From NCBI GenBank assembly GCA_051453625.1, contig JBOZIK010000001.1, forward strand, positions 120,680,269 to 120,744,268: a stretch of DNA of 64,000 bases, written 5' to 3'. The DNA comes from Welwitschia mirabilis. Lineage: Eukaryota > Gnetophyta > Gnetopsida > Welwitschiales. The notes below the pieces were generated by a model. It had not been told where the DNA came from. It did not search any database and saw only the letters and a program-made list of their open reading frames with translations. The position numbers were made by a program, and so were the translations under genes. Shown here piece after piece: positions 24,291 to 36,529 of this stretch; position 1 is the first letter of the stretch; the number at the start of each line of letters is the position of its first letter.

Positions 24291-27261
24291 TTCCACATAT
24301 TCCTATTAATATAGAATTTCTTTTCTTTTTTTTTAATTTACTTTGGATCATCCATAATTTCATTAATTTTCATGATTTTCTTTAGTAAATCATTATGTCA
24401 TGGATTCTTTACTTCATTTGGAAATGTAGATGTGACTCTTACTTTAGGAGATAAAATTTCTAATGCTTTCTTTTTTGATATGCAAGAGAAAACTAATATT
24501 GTTTATTTTTCTTAATTTCACATGTTTTGTCAGACATAAAAGGTAAATATAGAGTTTACTACATTTTCTAGCTTTTCTAACCTTAGTGTTACAATCTTTA
24601 AATAGGAGATGTTCCTCTCCAAGTTAATCATCCTTTATATCATATTAGTGGGAGCACCCATGATGGCTCTTCTATGCCTTTAGAAATAGTAAATAAAACT
24701 TTTCATTCCTAGCAAGCTAGTGCTTTAATTTTCTTGATTTCATAGTTCTTATAATTTCTTTTTATCCTTTTTATATCTATATTTACTCTTATCATTTTTT
24801 ATCTTGAACTCTTTTTAGTGTTTTATGATTCTTATTTTTATGTATTTTCATTTTTTCTATCTAATAATATAGATTGAATTAAACTCTTTTTAATTTTAGA
24901 AAAAGAATAACAAAAATTAAAAAATTAGGAAGTTCATAATATTTTTTGTGAATGGATGAATTATTTAATTCTTTCATTTTTAAAATTTTAAATTTCTGTA
25001 TTTTTTAAATTTATCTCTCTTTTTAAACTCTCTTGTTATGTTTTATTAATTTATTTTTAAGTTTTATTATATTTTTAGTTTCTTTGTCCCTTTGTTTTTC
25101 ATAGATACTAGAGTAATTCGAAAGAATCATCTAGATGTGGTAGGATAGTACTTTTTGGATATCATGTTGATTCCCTCAGGAAATTTCAGCATAATTCATG
25201 GAAATAAGCTTTCCCTAGATACAAACCCAGTGTGTCTCATGTTCTCTTATCTTTTTTATAGATTATAATAGACCAGATACTCCTCTTACCATAATGTGGA
25301 ATAGCGTAAGAAAAAACTCCCAATCCAATAGGTAGACTAGCATTAGGAATTGACTTGGGTTTTACCCATTTCATATTAAAAATGAAAAATGTAGAAATAC
25401 AACATTCCTAACATAATATAATAGGGTCATACATTGACATCATTAAAGCTGGTTCTCCTTCATGTAATGGTAGTTCTTAGGAACCTTAACAACCACATGG
25501 GACTAACATAAATGGCACTAGAAATGNNNNNNNNNNNNNNNNNNNNNNNNNNNNNNNNNNNNNNNNNNNNNNNNNNNNNNNNNNNNNNNNNNNNNNNNNN
25601 NNNNNNNNNNNNNNNNNNNNNNNNNNNNNNNNNNNNNNNNNNNNNNNNNNNNNNNNNNNNNNNNNNNNNNNNNNNNNNNNNNNNNNNNNNNNNNNNNNNN
25701 NNNNNNNNNNNNNNNNNNNNNNNNNNNNNNNNNNNNNNNNNNNNNNNNNNNNNNNNNNNNNNNNNNNNNNNNNNNNNNNNNNNNNNNNNNNNNNNNNNNN
25801 NNNNNNNNNNNNNNNNNNNNNNNNNNNNNNNNNNNNNNNNNNNNNNNNNNNNNNNNNNNNNNNNNNNNNNNNNNNNNNNNNNNNNNNNNNNNNNNNNNNN
25901 NNNNNNNNNNNNNNNNNNNNNNNNNNNNNNNNNNNNNNNNNNNNNNNNNNNNNNNNNNNNNNNNNNNNNNNNNNNNNNNNNNNNNNNNNNNNNNNNNNNN
26001 NNNNNNNNNNNNNNNNNNNNNNNNNNNNNNNNNNNNNNNNNNNNNNNNNNNNNNNNNNNNNNNNNNNNNNNNNNNNNNNNNNNNNNNNNNNNNNNNNNNN
26101 NNNNNNNNNNNNNNNNNNNNNNNNNNNNNNNNNNNNNNNNNNNNNNNNNNNNNNNNNNNNNNNNNNNNNNNNNNNNNNNNNNNNNNNNNNNNNNNNNNNN
26201 NNNNNNNNNNNNNNNNNNNNNNNNNNNNNNNNNNNNNNNNNNNNNNNNNNNNNNNNNNNNNNNNNNNNNNNNNNNNNNNNNNNNNNNNNNNNNNNNNNNN
26301 NNNNNNTAACATAACTGGCACTAGAAATGAAGCCAAGTACTATAAATTGATTATGCCTAAGTAAATGATGGGATTAGAGATAAACACATGGGACTACTTC
26401 AAGGTAGTTGATAATAATTATGTTGAGTCATCTTAAACATCATTTATCCAAATCCCTTATTACCATTTAGAAAGAGTTCCTAAAGATGAGATTACCACAT
26501 TTCTAATTCTAACATATCACATTTGTAATCATACATTTGACTAACTAAGAATAATGGTTTTGGCATATACTTTATATATCTAAGAAGTGGGATTAATAAT
26601 ATTCTTCAATAGTTCTATCAACATTTGGGATTTTTGATTTTATAGGTGTACATAAATAGAGCCTAGAATTTGATTATCATTATCAAATTTTATTTTATTA
26701 TCTTTTTTATTTAGCATGTACAACTATTATGAGGCGGTTTAAAATTTTTTCCACTAAACTCTATTACTTCTAAAGAATATTTAGAAGTAAAGTCTTCCCC
26801 TTGATATCTTAGCAAGAAGATAAATTTTTATTTTTTTTAAATTGCAATTTCAATAATTAGGCTTATATATGATGTGTAAATAAATGTAAGAAATATTGAA
26901 GTTAGAAAGAAGATAATATGAAAGTAGAGAAAATAAAATTAATTTATACAGAATGATAATTTATAGTTCATATTTAATTCTAAGTATAATATGATTTAAG
27001 TAGATTTTTAAAATAGTATTGTGATAGTGAATAATAATTCTCAATTAAATTAATAGATTAATGAAGACTTAATGAATAGTTTCATATTCTTAAACATATA
27101 GTTAAAAAATAAATAAATTCATTTAATGTAATCCATAAGTTGTATTTAAAATAATTTTATAGTTAGAAACTCCCTTAACTATTATACCTTTTAGTGGCTA
27201 ACTCTACTAAATAATTAATCTAATATACATTTGTATAACATACATACCAAATTTATGCTAA
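24291..27261. other. Unassigned AT-rich sequence with a 780-N gap
   Basis: No coding or repeat structure that I can support. The start may include the LINE 3' end. The gap is at 25527-26306. Confidence 0.45.
25527..26306. other. Assembly gap (780 N) with repeated flanks
   Basis: The 23 bases before the gap (25504-25526) recur right after it (26307-26329) with one mismatch, as at 14691-14790. The 780-N length is therefore doubtful. Confidence 0.85.
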
Positions 27262-27335
27262 TGAAACTAAAGTCCAATTAATGAAAGACTCGTATTCTAT
27301 TTAGAAGATCAGAGGTTCAAACTTTTAGATGTCTA
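27262..27335 (+). pseudogene. tRNA-like sequence (Pol III A- and B-box relics)
   Basis: An A-box-like AAAGTCCAATTAATG (27269-27283) lies about 30 bases before GAGGTTCAAAC (27312-27322), a close match to the B box GGTTCGANTCC. Spacing suits a tRNA. Acceptor pairing is poor, so this is a tRNA-derived relic or SINE head, not a working gene. Confidence 0.45.
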
Positions 27336-27794
27336 CTCAGCCCATTATGACATCCTAGAAATAGTTACATCATGTATTTAGATGATTGTGATGATTTTAT
27401 TCTTAGGGATGGCATGATCAATAAAATTTTTAAGTTAAACATTTCTCTTAAAAAAAACATTTCTCTTAAAAAGACATACCGTATTTATATAATTATGTAG
27501 TATAAAACTATGTGTGAATCCAATAAAACATAATATATTATTTAACACATTAGCTGAGTTTTCTATAATTTCTATTTTAAAATGTCTTTAAATTAAACAT
27601 TCTGATACTAAAACTACAAAATTATAGGATACTTATGATGGATTTATTACCTTTTATAAATATTATTTTAACTAGGCCAATATGAGGGATGTTAAGTGTA
27701 AATATTTTAGTAATTGTACCTTTTCATAAAACCACTATGATCAGTCAAACATGTGATTTAATTATGCCCAACTTCTCAATTGTGTATTAATGAG

Positions 27795-27873
27795 AGCATC
27801 CAAAAGTTCAAGTCCATGACCTCTTAAATGAAACATGAATGTCTAACCTATTGAGCTATAAGCTCATGGGCTT
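27795..27873 (-). pseudogene. tRNA-like sequence, minus strand
   Basis: Minus strand reads TTATAGCTCAATAGGTTAGAC (A box TRGCNNAGYNGG) and, about 38 bases later, GTCATGGACTTGAACTTTT, with a B box close to GGTTCGAATCC. GAGC at the 5' end can pair with GCTC at the 3' end, but the acceptor stem is incomplete. Probably a tRNA pseudogene or tRNA-derived SINE. I would not name an amino acid. Confidence 0.55.
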
Positions 27874-30058
27874 AACAATATTAGTAGTTTTATTTTTTTA
27901 TATCTTACTTTAAAACTCAGTCTTTCTAATTTATGCTTACCGTAAAACATCTATATATAACTATAAAGTTTAACTATTTTCTTTTATTAATTTTAAAGAC
28001 TTTATCTTTTATTATATGATGTATTTGTTTGTCGCAAGAAATTATTTTTATAGTTGCATTATTTTATCTTAATCTTTTTATTATGTTTTCTTTGTTTATA
28101 GAGTATTTAAACTTTGTTATGATGGTAGCTAATGTAACTAAATCTATTGACCTAATAGATTTTATTATATTTAAAAATTTTTAATATGAAATGTTTTTTA
28201 CTACTTCATTACTATTATCACTACACCTCCCATATAATTAAAAAGAAGAGAGATATAAAAAGAGAAAAAGAAAGTAAATTTGGATTTAAAAATTTTCTTA
28301 ATACAATGTAATACTATTTTCTTACTTAATGCTCTATAAAGGTCTAAGTCAGACTAGGAAGATAACCATCAAGATTATGAATTTTATAGTTCTTAAGGAT
28401 ATGATTAAAGACATAGTTCTAGATACACAAGACGAATTATATTTTCCTCTTATGAAGAGGAATGAAAGATGTTAAACTAAAAACTTTTAATAATCATATC
28501 TTCTAGTTAGAATAGATACCATGATCATCCAAATGAATTATTTAAGTATGTCTATAGCCTCATAGTATGTTAGTTAGATCATTTAAAAAATTAAATTGAT
28601 GATCTTCTAAAGGGAGGATTAGTGTTCCACAAAATTAATAACCATATCATTATTCCTTATTCCTCTTCTATAGAGTTCTCTCAATGATAATAAAAGTGTT
28701 TTTTGAATTCTAATGATTAGAAAGTTTTCAACATAATATTAATTTAAGACACTTAATTATTGTCATTACTACTTTCTTACTATAATATAAAATAATAGTT
28801 TTACTATGATCTTTGCTCCTAGCCACGTTTATTTAACTATTGGTTCTACTCTAAAACTTATAGTTAACGAATGACCAACACTCTTCATAAATTCATATTT
28901 ACTTTACTATTTTCTTACTTTAAAATTTTGGATGCTATTACTATCATTTTTCTAGGTATTAAAATTAATAAATATAGTAGTTTAGATTATTATGATTATA
29001 AAATTATTTTAAAAACTACATTAGCTATATGTGTAAATATATATTTACATGAAGAAAGACTATTTTGTAGTGTTAACACATAAATTAAGAGAAGTTAATT
29101 GTCATGTTTTTAGATCTATTTATTTTCAAGTAATTTCTTGGCTCTTATAAATCTTGACAAAGATATTTTATTTATTTATTATATATATATATATTTCATT
29201 AAGTAAAAAAAGATATATAAATAGTGTAGGAGTTGTAAAATCTCAAAAGTATCATTAAAGATCAAAATATAAATTTTAATATAAAAAGAAAGAGCTATTA
29301 GCTGATACCCCATTATTAGAGAAACATAGAAACATTCAATGGACATCAAATTCAAGTGAAATAAAATAGCATATTTTTAAAAGGAAAAATCCTTGCATAA
29401 ATCAAAGAAGTTAATTTTAAGATTATTCATTATCTTCTAATAGAATGAAGCTTGAATCATTTTGTTTATTACTTTGAATACCACTCAGTGTATTTGCTAG
29501 GTAAGATGGTATTCTAAATAAATAAAATTGGCTAGGAAATAACCATATTTTTTTGTGGCTAAAGCCTTAGTCTTTTTAATTTAAAGCATCCTTAAGCATC
29601 ATCTTTCATAGGTACTTTTTATAACTAGGGATCTTAATAAACAAACTACATGAAAACTTTTTCTCATGGATCTCTTAATTCTGAGTAGGCTTATTTAGTG
29701 AGGGTTCTCTAAGGTAACCTGAAAAATTATAAAAGGTCCATCAAGCTAGTGCTAAAGAAGCTAAATTAAATAATTAACCTTAATATTAATCTTCTCCTCT
29801 TGAATTCATATCTAAAATATGACATGCTATAGAATACTAGATTTCATGTAAAATTATAGAAAAGAAAATTGTTTTATCTTTTAAAAAATAATTATACCTG
29901 GAATTTCTGTAGATAATAGAAAATAAAAGGTTGAATGGAATACCAAATAAAGTCATTGGCTTTTGACATCTTATTATCTCTAAAAACTATGAATTTTTTA
30001 TCTAATAGTCATAATTAAAGGGCATTACTATCTCACGTTTAGAATTTGATAATAAAAT
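27874..30058. other. Unassigned AT-rich sequence
   Basis: No domain recognised on either strand. An open frame of 70 codons at 28871-29083 (plus) has no family resemblance and low-complexity neighbours. A short TA microsatellite lies near 29166-29196. Confidence 0.45.
29166..29196. repeat. TATT/TA simple repeat
   Basis: Alternating TTTA units followed by seven to eight TA units. Confidence 0.8.
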
Positions 30059-31353
30059 TGCATGTTGTTTATTAACTTATAATGTTTGAATTTAAACTAA
30101 GTGAAACACCTAATATCATTCTGTCAAAGGGATATATGTGATAACTTTTATAACAAGGGCACAATTATTCTAACTTATAATAAAAACTCAAACAAAAGAA
30201 AATCTAAAATTGAAAATTAAAATGATCTTTAGTTGACATTGTAAGAAAGTGAAAAATCTCTAAGGATCTAATGAAATCATCCTTCTCTCCAACTTTTCTC
30301 TAATGATTTATATATCCTAAAATACAGAATAAATTATCAAGTTATTAAGGCTTGGTATGGGAGCATAATCTCATCCACCACATGAGTGTTGATGAGTTAT
30401 TCAATCCTCTTGATACTTCATAGCCCTTTATAAGCACAGAAGATATGAACCAAAGTGCATAAGATCTCTCAAACAATAGGAACTACAAACTCATAAATGT
30501 AACCTCAGATAACCCACATAGTTTGAAATAACTTAACAATTACATAAGCTTCACATAAATATTGTTAATACCTATTTCTATGAAATAACAATAAGATATA
30601 CATTATATCATTGGAGAATAACAAAGAAGAAATACTCCTCAACTAGCCTCAGATCATTTCGCTCCTAAGAAAGAGTATTAAGGCACCATAACATCCTAGC
30701 CTATAAGTTTTTCCTACATTCAGTTAATTAAAAGATGTTTACAATAGGTGTTCAAGGCTCTTTTATAGATGAAGAGAGGCTTAAAGTCTAAGTCATTATT
30801 GTGTTAGATGGTGATTACATAAGGCGGGTTACTTAAGGATCGTTAAATAAGGATGAAGTTACAATTTTTAGCATGTGGCCACAAAGAATGATTCCTTTAT
30901 CTTCTTATGTAGACATGATAATGACATATACTTTGACTACTAATGAGGTTGCCAATAGATGCCATGTCATGTGTCTTTTATGTGATCATCCTTATTATGC
31001 CACATGTTGCCATGATGTGTTGACTAGGATTAATTTTATTTTATTCCGTAAGTGTAATATGCTTAATTTCCTAAAAAGATTTAATATAGAGAATTATATC
31101 TTAAATGACTAGAAGCATTGATAACCCTGGCTATCAGTGTTGGCATTGATTATTGGAATACTATTAGACTTTTTAATGTTCTTCATAAGCCACCATCAAT
31201 CTTGATAATGTTGGGAAAACCACATAATTGAACAAAAAATAATGAAAAGGGTACAAAACATTAATATGTAATAAAACAATTGATTTAATGTTTCTTCCTA
31301 TGCTAAATTTATCAATTATACTTACTTAGGATGTCAATTTGAATATGTAAACA
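30059..31353 (-). repeat. LTR2, 3' LTR of Y2
   Basis: Ends ...AATATGTAAACA. Homology with the other two copies stops at 31353, and the polypurine tract begins there. The opposite end is either TGCATG at 30059 or TGTTTG at 30083; the primer-site spacing in the sister LTR favours 30059. Confidence 0.75.
30760..30767 (-). promoter_or_regulatory. LTR2 TATA box (Y2, 3' LTR)
   Basis: TATAAAAG on the minus strand, conserved in all three LTR2 copies. Confidence 0.55.
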
Positions 31354-31366
31354 TACCCTCAACTAG
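31354..31366 (-). other. Polypurine tract of Y2
   Basis: Minus strand TAGTTGAGGGTA immediately before the LTR start TGTTTAC. It compares with AAGTGGAGGGCTA of element E and AAGGAGGACCTA of element C. Confidence 0.6.
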
Positions 31367-33469
31367 ATTTTTACTAGATTCTTAGCAAATATTTGATAAA
31401 AACGTGAGCAACATGGAAAGCATGACTTAGTAAAAATGGTAAGTAAGAAAATGATATGATATTTTTAAAACTTTTTGATTAATTTTTAGTAATTTAAGAT
31501 ATTAAAATTGAAAAATTATGTGAAAATGAATGTAATACCTCCTAACCAAAATTCAAATTTATCTTCAAAGTTACAAAGATGGAAAATTTTATGTAATAAT
31601 TTTAAGAACAAGTTAATTACATGATTAGAAAATGATTTTGATAAATGTATTTAGGGAAAATAATGCAATCCAAGGAAAAATAAAATAGAAAACATAATGA
31701 AAAATGCATCTATCCATAAATTTTAAAAGATAGATTACCTAAATCAATAACCAAATTTATTGGAAATTTTTCAAATTTTTATTCTAAATTTAATTGTGTC
31801 CCAATATTAAACAAATAAGATATCCTTTAATTGAACTTGTAATCCATCAAAAATTTGTTAAGAAAAATCTTGAAGTACCTAAATTAAATAAAAGTAATTA
31901 CAAAATCATCTTCAAATTCCATATTTTTCATTCTGTTTTTAACTTTTTCCATAGTCATGCCTTGTTTCTTATTTCAAGAATTTTGATCAAATTGGATATT
32001 TAGTCGTATGACATCTCCTTCTAGCAAAGTCAAGCATGTTGATGTATGAAAGAGTTAGTGCTACATTTACAACAAGCATTTGTGGCCTTAATGTAGTTAA
32101 ACATGTCATAAATTAAATCATTAAAGATATATTACCTGTGTGCATCCATAGCTTTGATGTAGTTAACTAAACCCAAGTTTTAATTAATCATTAAATAATG
32201 TGATTTTGGAGAGGAGATATTTCATTTTTCTTTTTAATCATCCTTTTTATATTTAATAATTCTTAATGCACATAAAGGGGTTACAACTTATTAGTCTAAT
32301 CAAGACAATTATTATTCTCATAAAATGATTTGTAATAATTAACATAGATAAAAATATAATTTACCTTACTTTAATCATATTTTCCATTTTTAAGACCTTA
32401 AGTGAAACTAAACCTTAACAAGTTAATTCAAAAACAAGTAAAACCTATTTTTGAAAAAGTTACAAGTAAACTTAAATTCTAACTAATTCATAATAATGCA
32501 ATCACTTATTAATGGGTTTTTTATTTAAAGGGTCATTAACTAGGATCATCTAATCTTAGGAACTTATAGATGAATGAAATTTAATGATAGTTGGTGGACT
32601 TTATTAGATAGAATAGAAATGGAAGGAATGGAAAGTGGGATTTAAGGCAATGATGATTTATTCTATGTAGTTGATGGTATTTGGGGTTTTCTATCTGAAA
32701 ATGTTTAAGGCAGTGATTATACAAGTGAAAGTGCTTGGTTGGTTTAAGAAGTAAAAGGAATCAAGAATAAATTAATTTTTTAAACCAAAACTTATTCTAA
32801 AAGAAAATTTACATGAAAAGAAAAATCTAATTTAAAATCATGCAAAGAAACTAAAAATTTAGAAGGGATTTCCTAAAGGTATTACATATGTAAAGACTTA
32901 AAATAATAAATGTAATGTTTGAATGATGTGTTGAAATTATATAACACATTAAAAGTTGTGAGATAATCTTAATAGATTTTTATGCATGAATCCATAAAAA
33001 TCAAAAGAACATTAAAATTAGCAATAAAATTTATTCATTTAAAATCAGCAATTTTTCATCCCTTAACTTATTCTTGTTTACTCAATAACTCATGTAAGAT
33101 ATTGTTATGGTGAAGATAAAGGTAAATTAAGAATCATTAGAGAAGATAAATGATCATCAAAAATTATATTAGAAGATGGTTCTAAGGGTACAAATGATTT
33201 ATCTTTATCATTGATGTTTAGATCTAGCTTAGATAAGAAAGATGAAAATGCGTAATTGGCTAAAATAATTTTTGACAAAAAGATGAAAAGCCTTCATAGG
33301 GTGGATTATGAATATGATTCTAGCTAATATTCTTCTCTTTATTTAAGGTTTTAAGGGATTCTTCCTAACACGTTCATGCAAGAGACATTGGTTAAGATTC
33401 AAACATAGGTTCACTTTCAATGTTAAATACTTCATTAATGCCACCTATTGATTTGTCCTCTGATTTATA
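31367..33469 (-). other. 3' internal region of Y2
   Basis: About 2.1 kb with many stops. Around 33290-33090 the minus strand shows a readable stretch with SSFLSKLDLNINDKDKSFVP and DDHLSSLMILNLP, suggesting that the coding region once continued here. No family recognised. Confidence 0.4.
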
Positions 33470-33930
33470 GCTTTTTAGTTGGCAATCTTCTCAAACATTT
33501 TATCACTTTTAATTGATTGATCATCATCATCTAATGTATCTAATCCTACTCCAAAATACAATATAGTTGTACCTCATTATTTGTTCTCTAAAACATGTCT
33601 AAACTTAAGGTCCTCTTGGATATCCTTATTAGTTTCATTATGGGCTTTTTCAAGTCTTTCCTCCTCATTATTAAGGAATATGATTTGAGTGTTATTAATG
33701 TTATCCTTACTAATCTAATCAATTTTTCTAAGTTTTTAATCTCATGGAATATAGAAAGGTTTTCTTAATCTTATTATTGATTAAGATCCCTAAGTATTTC
33801 ATCCTTAGTTTGGGATATTTATTAAAGGCTTTGTTTAATGTTTTACTTAATCTTATTGGTGGATTCTTTCAAAGATTAAAAATGGAATATAAATCTGTTC
33901 AGATAAAACTTAGTAACACTTTCTAGAAAT
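33470..33930 (-). pseudogene. Charged, coil-rich protein relic of Y2 (function unknown)
   Basis: From about 33690 to 33470 the minus strand reads through with two adjacent stops: NNEEERLEKAHNETNKDI, then FGVGLDTLDDDDQSIKSDKM. Upstream (33930-33690) is KESTNKIK, then QISQTKDEILRDLNQ, then FHEIKNLEKLIR, in one frame if stops are read as Gln. The composition resembles the gag C-terminal coil plus acidic linker seen in elements C and E. It sits where gag would end and protease begin, but no protease follows. I do not recognise the protein; a gag C-terminal remnant is the likeliest explanation. Confidence 0.4.
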
Positions 33931-35053
33931 ATTTGAAAGGTATCCTTAAAGGAAGGTAAGGTGGATATTTTGGTGTAAGAAAATGACACATATTGATCAA
34001 ATGATGAGGAATTTGGGAAAGGAGTAAAGGTAAGAATTAAAGAATGAAGGGTTTGAGAAGGAGGATGAAGAATAAAAAATTGTAAAGGGTGAAAAAAGGC
34101 ATGGGATCAAAATCCTGTGGGTTAATGTATGGATTTTCAAATTCAAAGTAGCAAGGAGGTTATTTCATATATGAATAGAGTTAAGGATACTCTCCAAAGC
34201 TCTATTTAGATTAATAAAAGTCTCCTATGATTCATTTGGGTTATTTGAAATTATAAAAAATATAGGAATAGATAGCTGAAAGCTCATAAGATGTGTAAAA
34301 TGAGTTAGAAGCCTAACTTTTTATCAAAAGTATAGAAACTAGATTATAATTTGGGTTGAGAATTTACATTTCTAGAATTTTCTCAGTTTCAGAGGAAGAC
34401 TATGATCTCAAAAGGTTTAGAGAATTCACAAAAGATCTTAGTTTAAGTTATAGAAGTTTTAGAGTAGGAATGCTAGTAGCGTTAGTCAAGGAATGTCAGC
34501 ATACTAGTCTAATTATGCATAATAATTTGCAAAAAAGACAAAGAATTTGTGTAGTCTATACAAAAGGTTTCAAGTTATAAGTTCTATGAAAAATTTAATT
34601 GAAACCTGAAACATCTAAAACTTAAAAATTTAAAAGTTTAGAAAAAACCCATATGTTTTTTATTTTATGAGAATTTTTAACAAAAATTAAAACTAATAAA
34701 AATGAAAAATTTATAGAGAATTTATAGAACTCCAAAAACATAAAACACATAAAATAAATTTTTAGAATTCAATTGATTTTTATTCACAATCTTAGATTTG
34801 GCTATACCTACAAGAAATCCTTAGACCTGCAAAACAAAAATATTAGATATAAAAATGAATTTTAGATATTAGATTGGAAAATCAAACTCAAAGCTTTATT
34901 CAAAATGGACTAGTACCTATCACTAAAAGAAAAATAAAATAACACTTAAAAGAAAAATAAAAGGACTAGTACCCACCACTGGGAAAATAAAAACTAATTT
35001 AAAAAAATTGCTAGAATAAAGTCATGTACTCTTGAAAATATTATTATTCGAAA

Positions 35054-35073
35054 TGTCCCTAGTAATGATGTTA
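35054..35073 (-). other. Primer-binding site of Y2 (tRNA-Asp type)
   Basis: TAACATCATTACTAGGGACA against TGGCGCCGTTGCCGGGGACG: nine differences, all C-to-T or G-to-A. Confidence 0.65.
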
Positions 35074-35077
35074 AAAT

Positions 35078-36529
35078 TTATTCTTTATTTTACAATATCT
35101 AGATTTAAGCTAAGTAAACCACTTAGTATCATTCTTCCACATGGATATATGTGATAACTTTTACAAAAGGGGTGTGATTATTCTATCCTACAATAAAAAC
35201 TCAAACAAAATAAAATTTAAAGTTGAGAATTAAAATGATCTTTTATTAAAAATGTAAGAAAATGAAAATTCTCCAAGAATTTAATAAATTTATCCTTCTT
35301 TCCACCTTTACTCCAATGATCCTATATTTTAAAATATAAACTAAATTATCAAGTCATTAAAACTTAGTATGGAGGCATAATCTCATCCATCACATGATTA
35401 TTAATGAGTTATCTAGTCCTCCTAATACTTCATAGGCCTTTACAAGCATGGAAAGTATGAATCAATGTGCACAAGATCTATCAAATAATAGGAGCTATAA
35501 ACTCATAAAAATGACCTCAAATAACTCACATTATTTGAAAGAACTTAATAATTATGTAAGATTTACCTAAAAATTACTAATACCTATTTATATGCATTAA
35601 TAATAAAATAATGAAACCCACTAAAGAACTAGTTCTACCTAAATATTATTAATTCCAAATAAAATATAAAATAATAATGAAAGGGTTCAAATCAATTTCT
35701 ATACTAAAATTGAAAGAGATATACATTACATTATTGAAGAAGGATAAAGAAGAAAGACTCTTCAACTAGCCTCAAATCATTTCACCCCTAAGAAAGAGTA
35801 TGACAGCACTATGAAATCCTAGCCTTTAAGCCTTCTTCATGCCAAGTCAATCAAAAAACGTTTATAATGGATGCTCAAGGCCCTTTTATAGTTGAGGGAA
35901 GTCTTGAAGTTTAATTCATGAATATGTTAAATTACAGTCACATAAGTAGGGTTACTTAAGGATAGTTACATAAGGAGGAAGTTACAATTGTTGGCATTTA
36001 GTTACAAAGAAGGATTTCTTTATCTTCTCATGCACACATGATGATGATGTGTCCTTTAACTATTGATGATGTTACCAATGGATGCCATGTCATGAGTCTT
36101 TTATGTAATCATCCTTATTACACCACGTGATAATGTGACATGTTAATTTATACTTTCACCAAGTGTCATTAGTCTTTAAAGATTTATTTAGGATTATTTC
36201 TGACCTATCTCATAAGTGTAATATGCTTAATTCCTTAAAAAGATGTAGAAACATGAGTTTTATAGCATTCTACATTAGAAGGTCGATGATGCTAGTAATC
36301 TTGGTTAATGGTGCTGGCATTATTTGTTAGAACTCTATTAAATTTTTTAATGTTCTTCAAAAGATGACATAAATATTGATAATGTTAGGGAAAATAACAT
36401 AATCACATAAAAAATAATAAAAAAGGATAGAAAACATTAATATGTGATAAATTAATTTATTAAATATTTATTCCTATGCTAGATTTATCAATTATACTTA
36501 CTTAGAGTGTTAATTTTAGCATGTAAACA
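35078..36529 (-). repeat. LTR2, 5' LTR of Y2
   Basis: About 1452 bp, ending ...CATGTAAACA at 36529, with TATA box at 35890-35883. Slightly longer than the 3' LTR because of short indels near 36.15 kb. Confidence 0.75.
35883..35890 (-). promoter_or_regulatory. LTR2 TATA box (Y2, 5' LTR)
   Basis: Minus strand AACTATAAAAGGGCC. Confidence 0.6.

Larger units (their letters stand above)
30059..36529 (-). mobile_element. Element Y2: pol-less LTR retrotransposon, both LTRs present
   Basis: Two LTR2 copies (30059-31353 and 35078-36529) enclose about 3.7 kb. A polypurine tract borders the left LTR (31354-31366) and a decayed tRNA-Asp primer site borders the right one (35073-35054), so the left is the 3' LTR and the sense strand is minus. 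No protease, RT, RNase H or integrase motif is found inside. Readable fragments are gag-like or charged (33470-33930). The two LTRs differ substantially, so the insertion is old. Possible target duplication: AAAAT at 30054-30058 against CAAAT right of the Y1 LTR. It lies within old element Z. Confidence 0.75.

Noticed and set aside
27795-27873. Functional tRNA gene
   Set aside because: Incomplete acceptor stem and damaged B box; better called a relic.
28871-29083. Plus-strand open frame of 70 codons
   Set aside because: AT-rich, no motif, no family resemblance; expected by chance in 64 kb.
34356-34580. Plus-strand open frame of 74 codons in Y2
   Set aside because: The collinear Y1 copy (8030-8250) has frame breaks; it is antisense leader sequence of Y.
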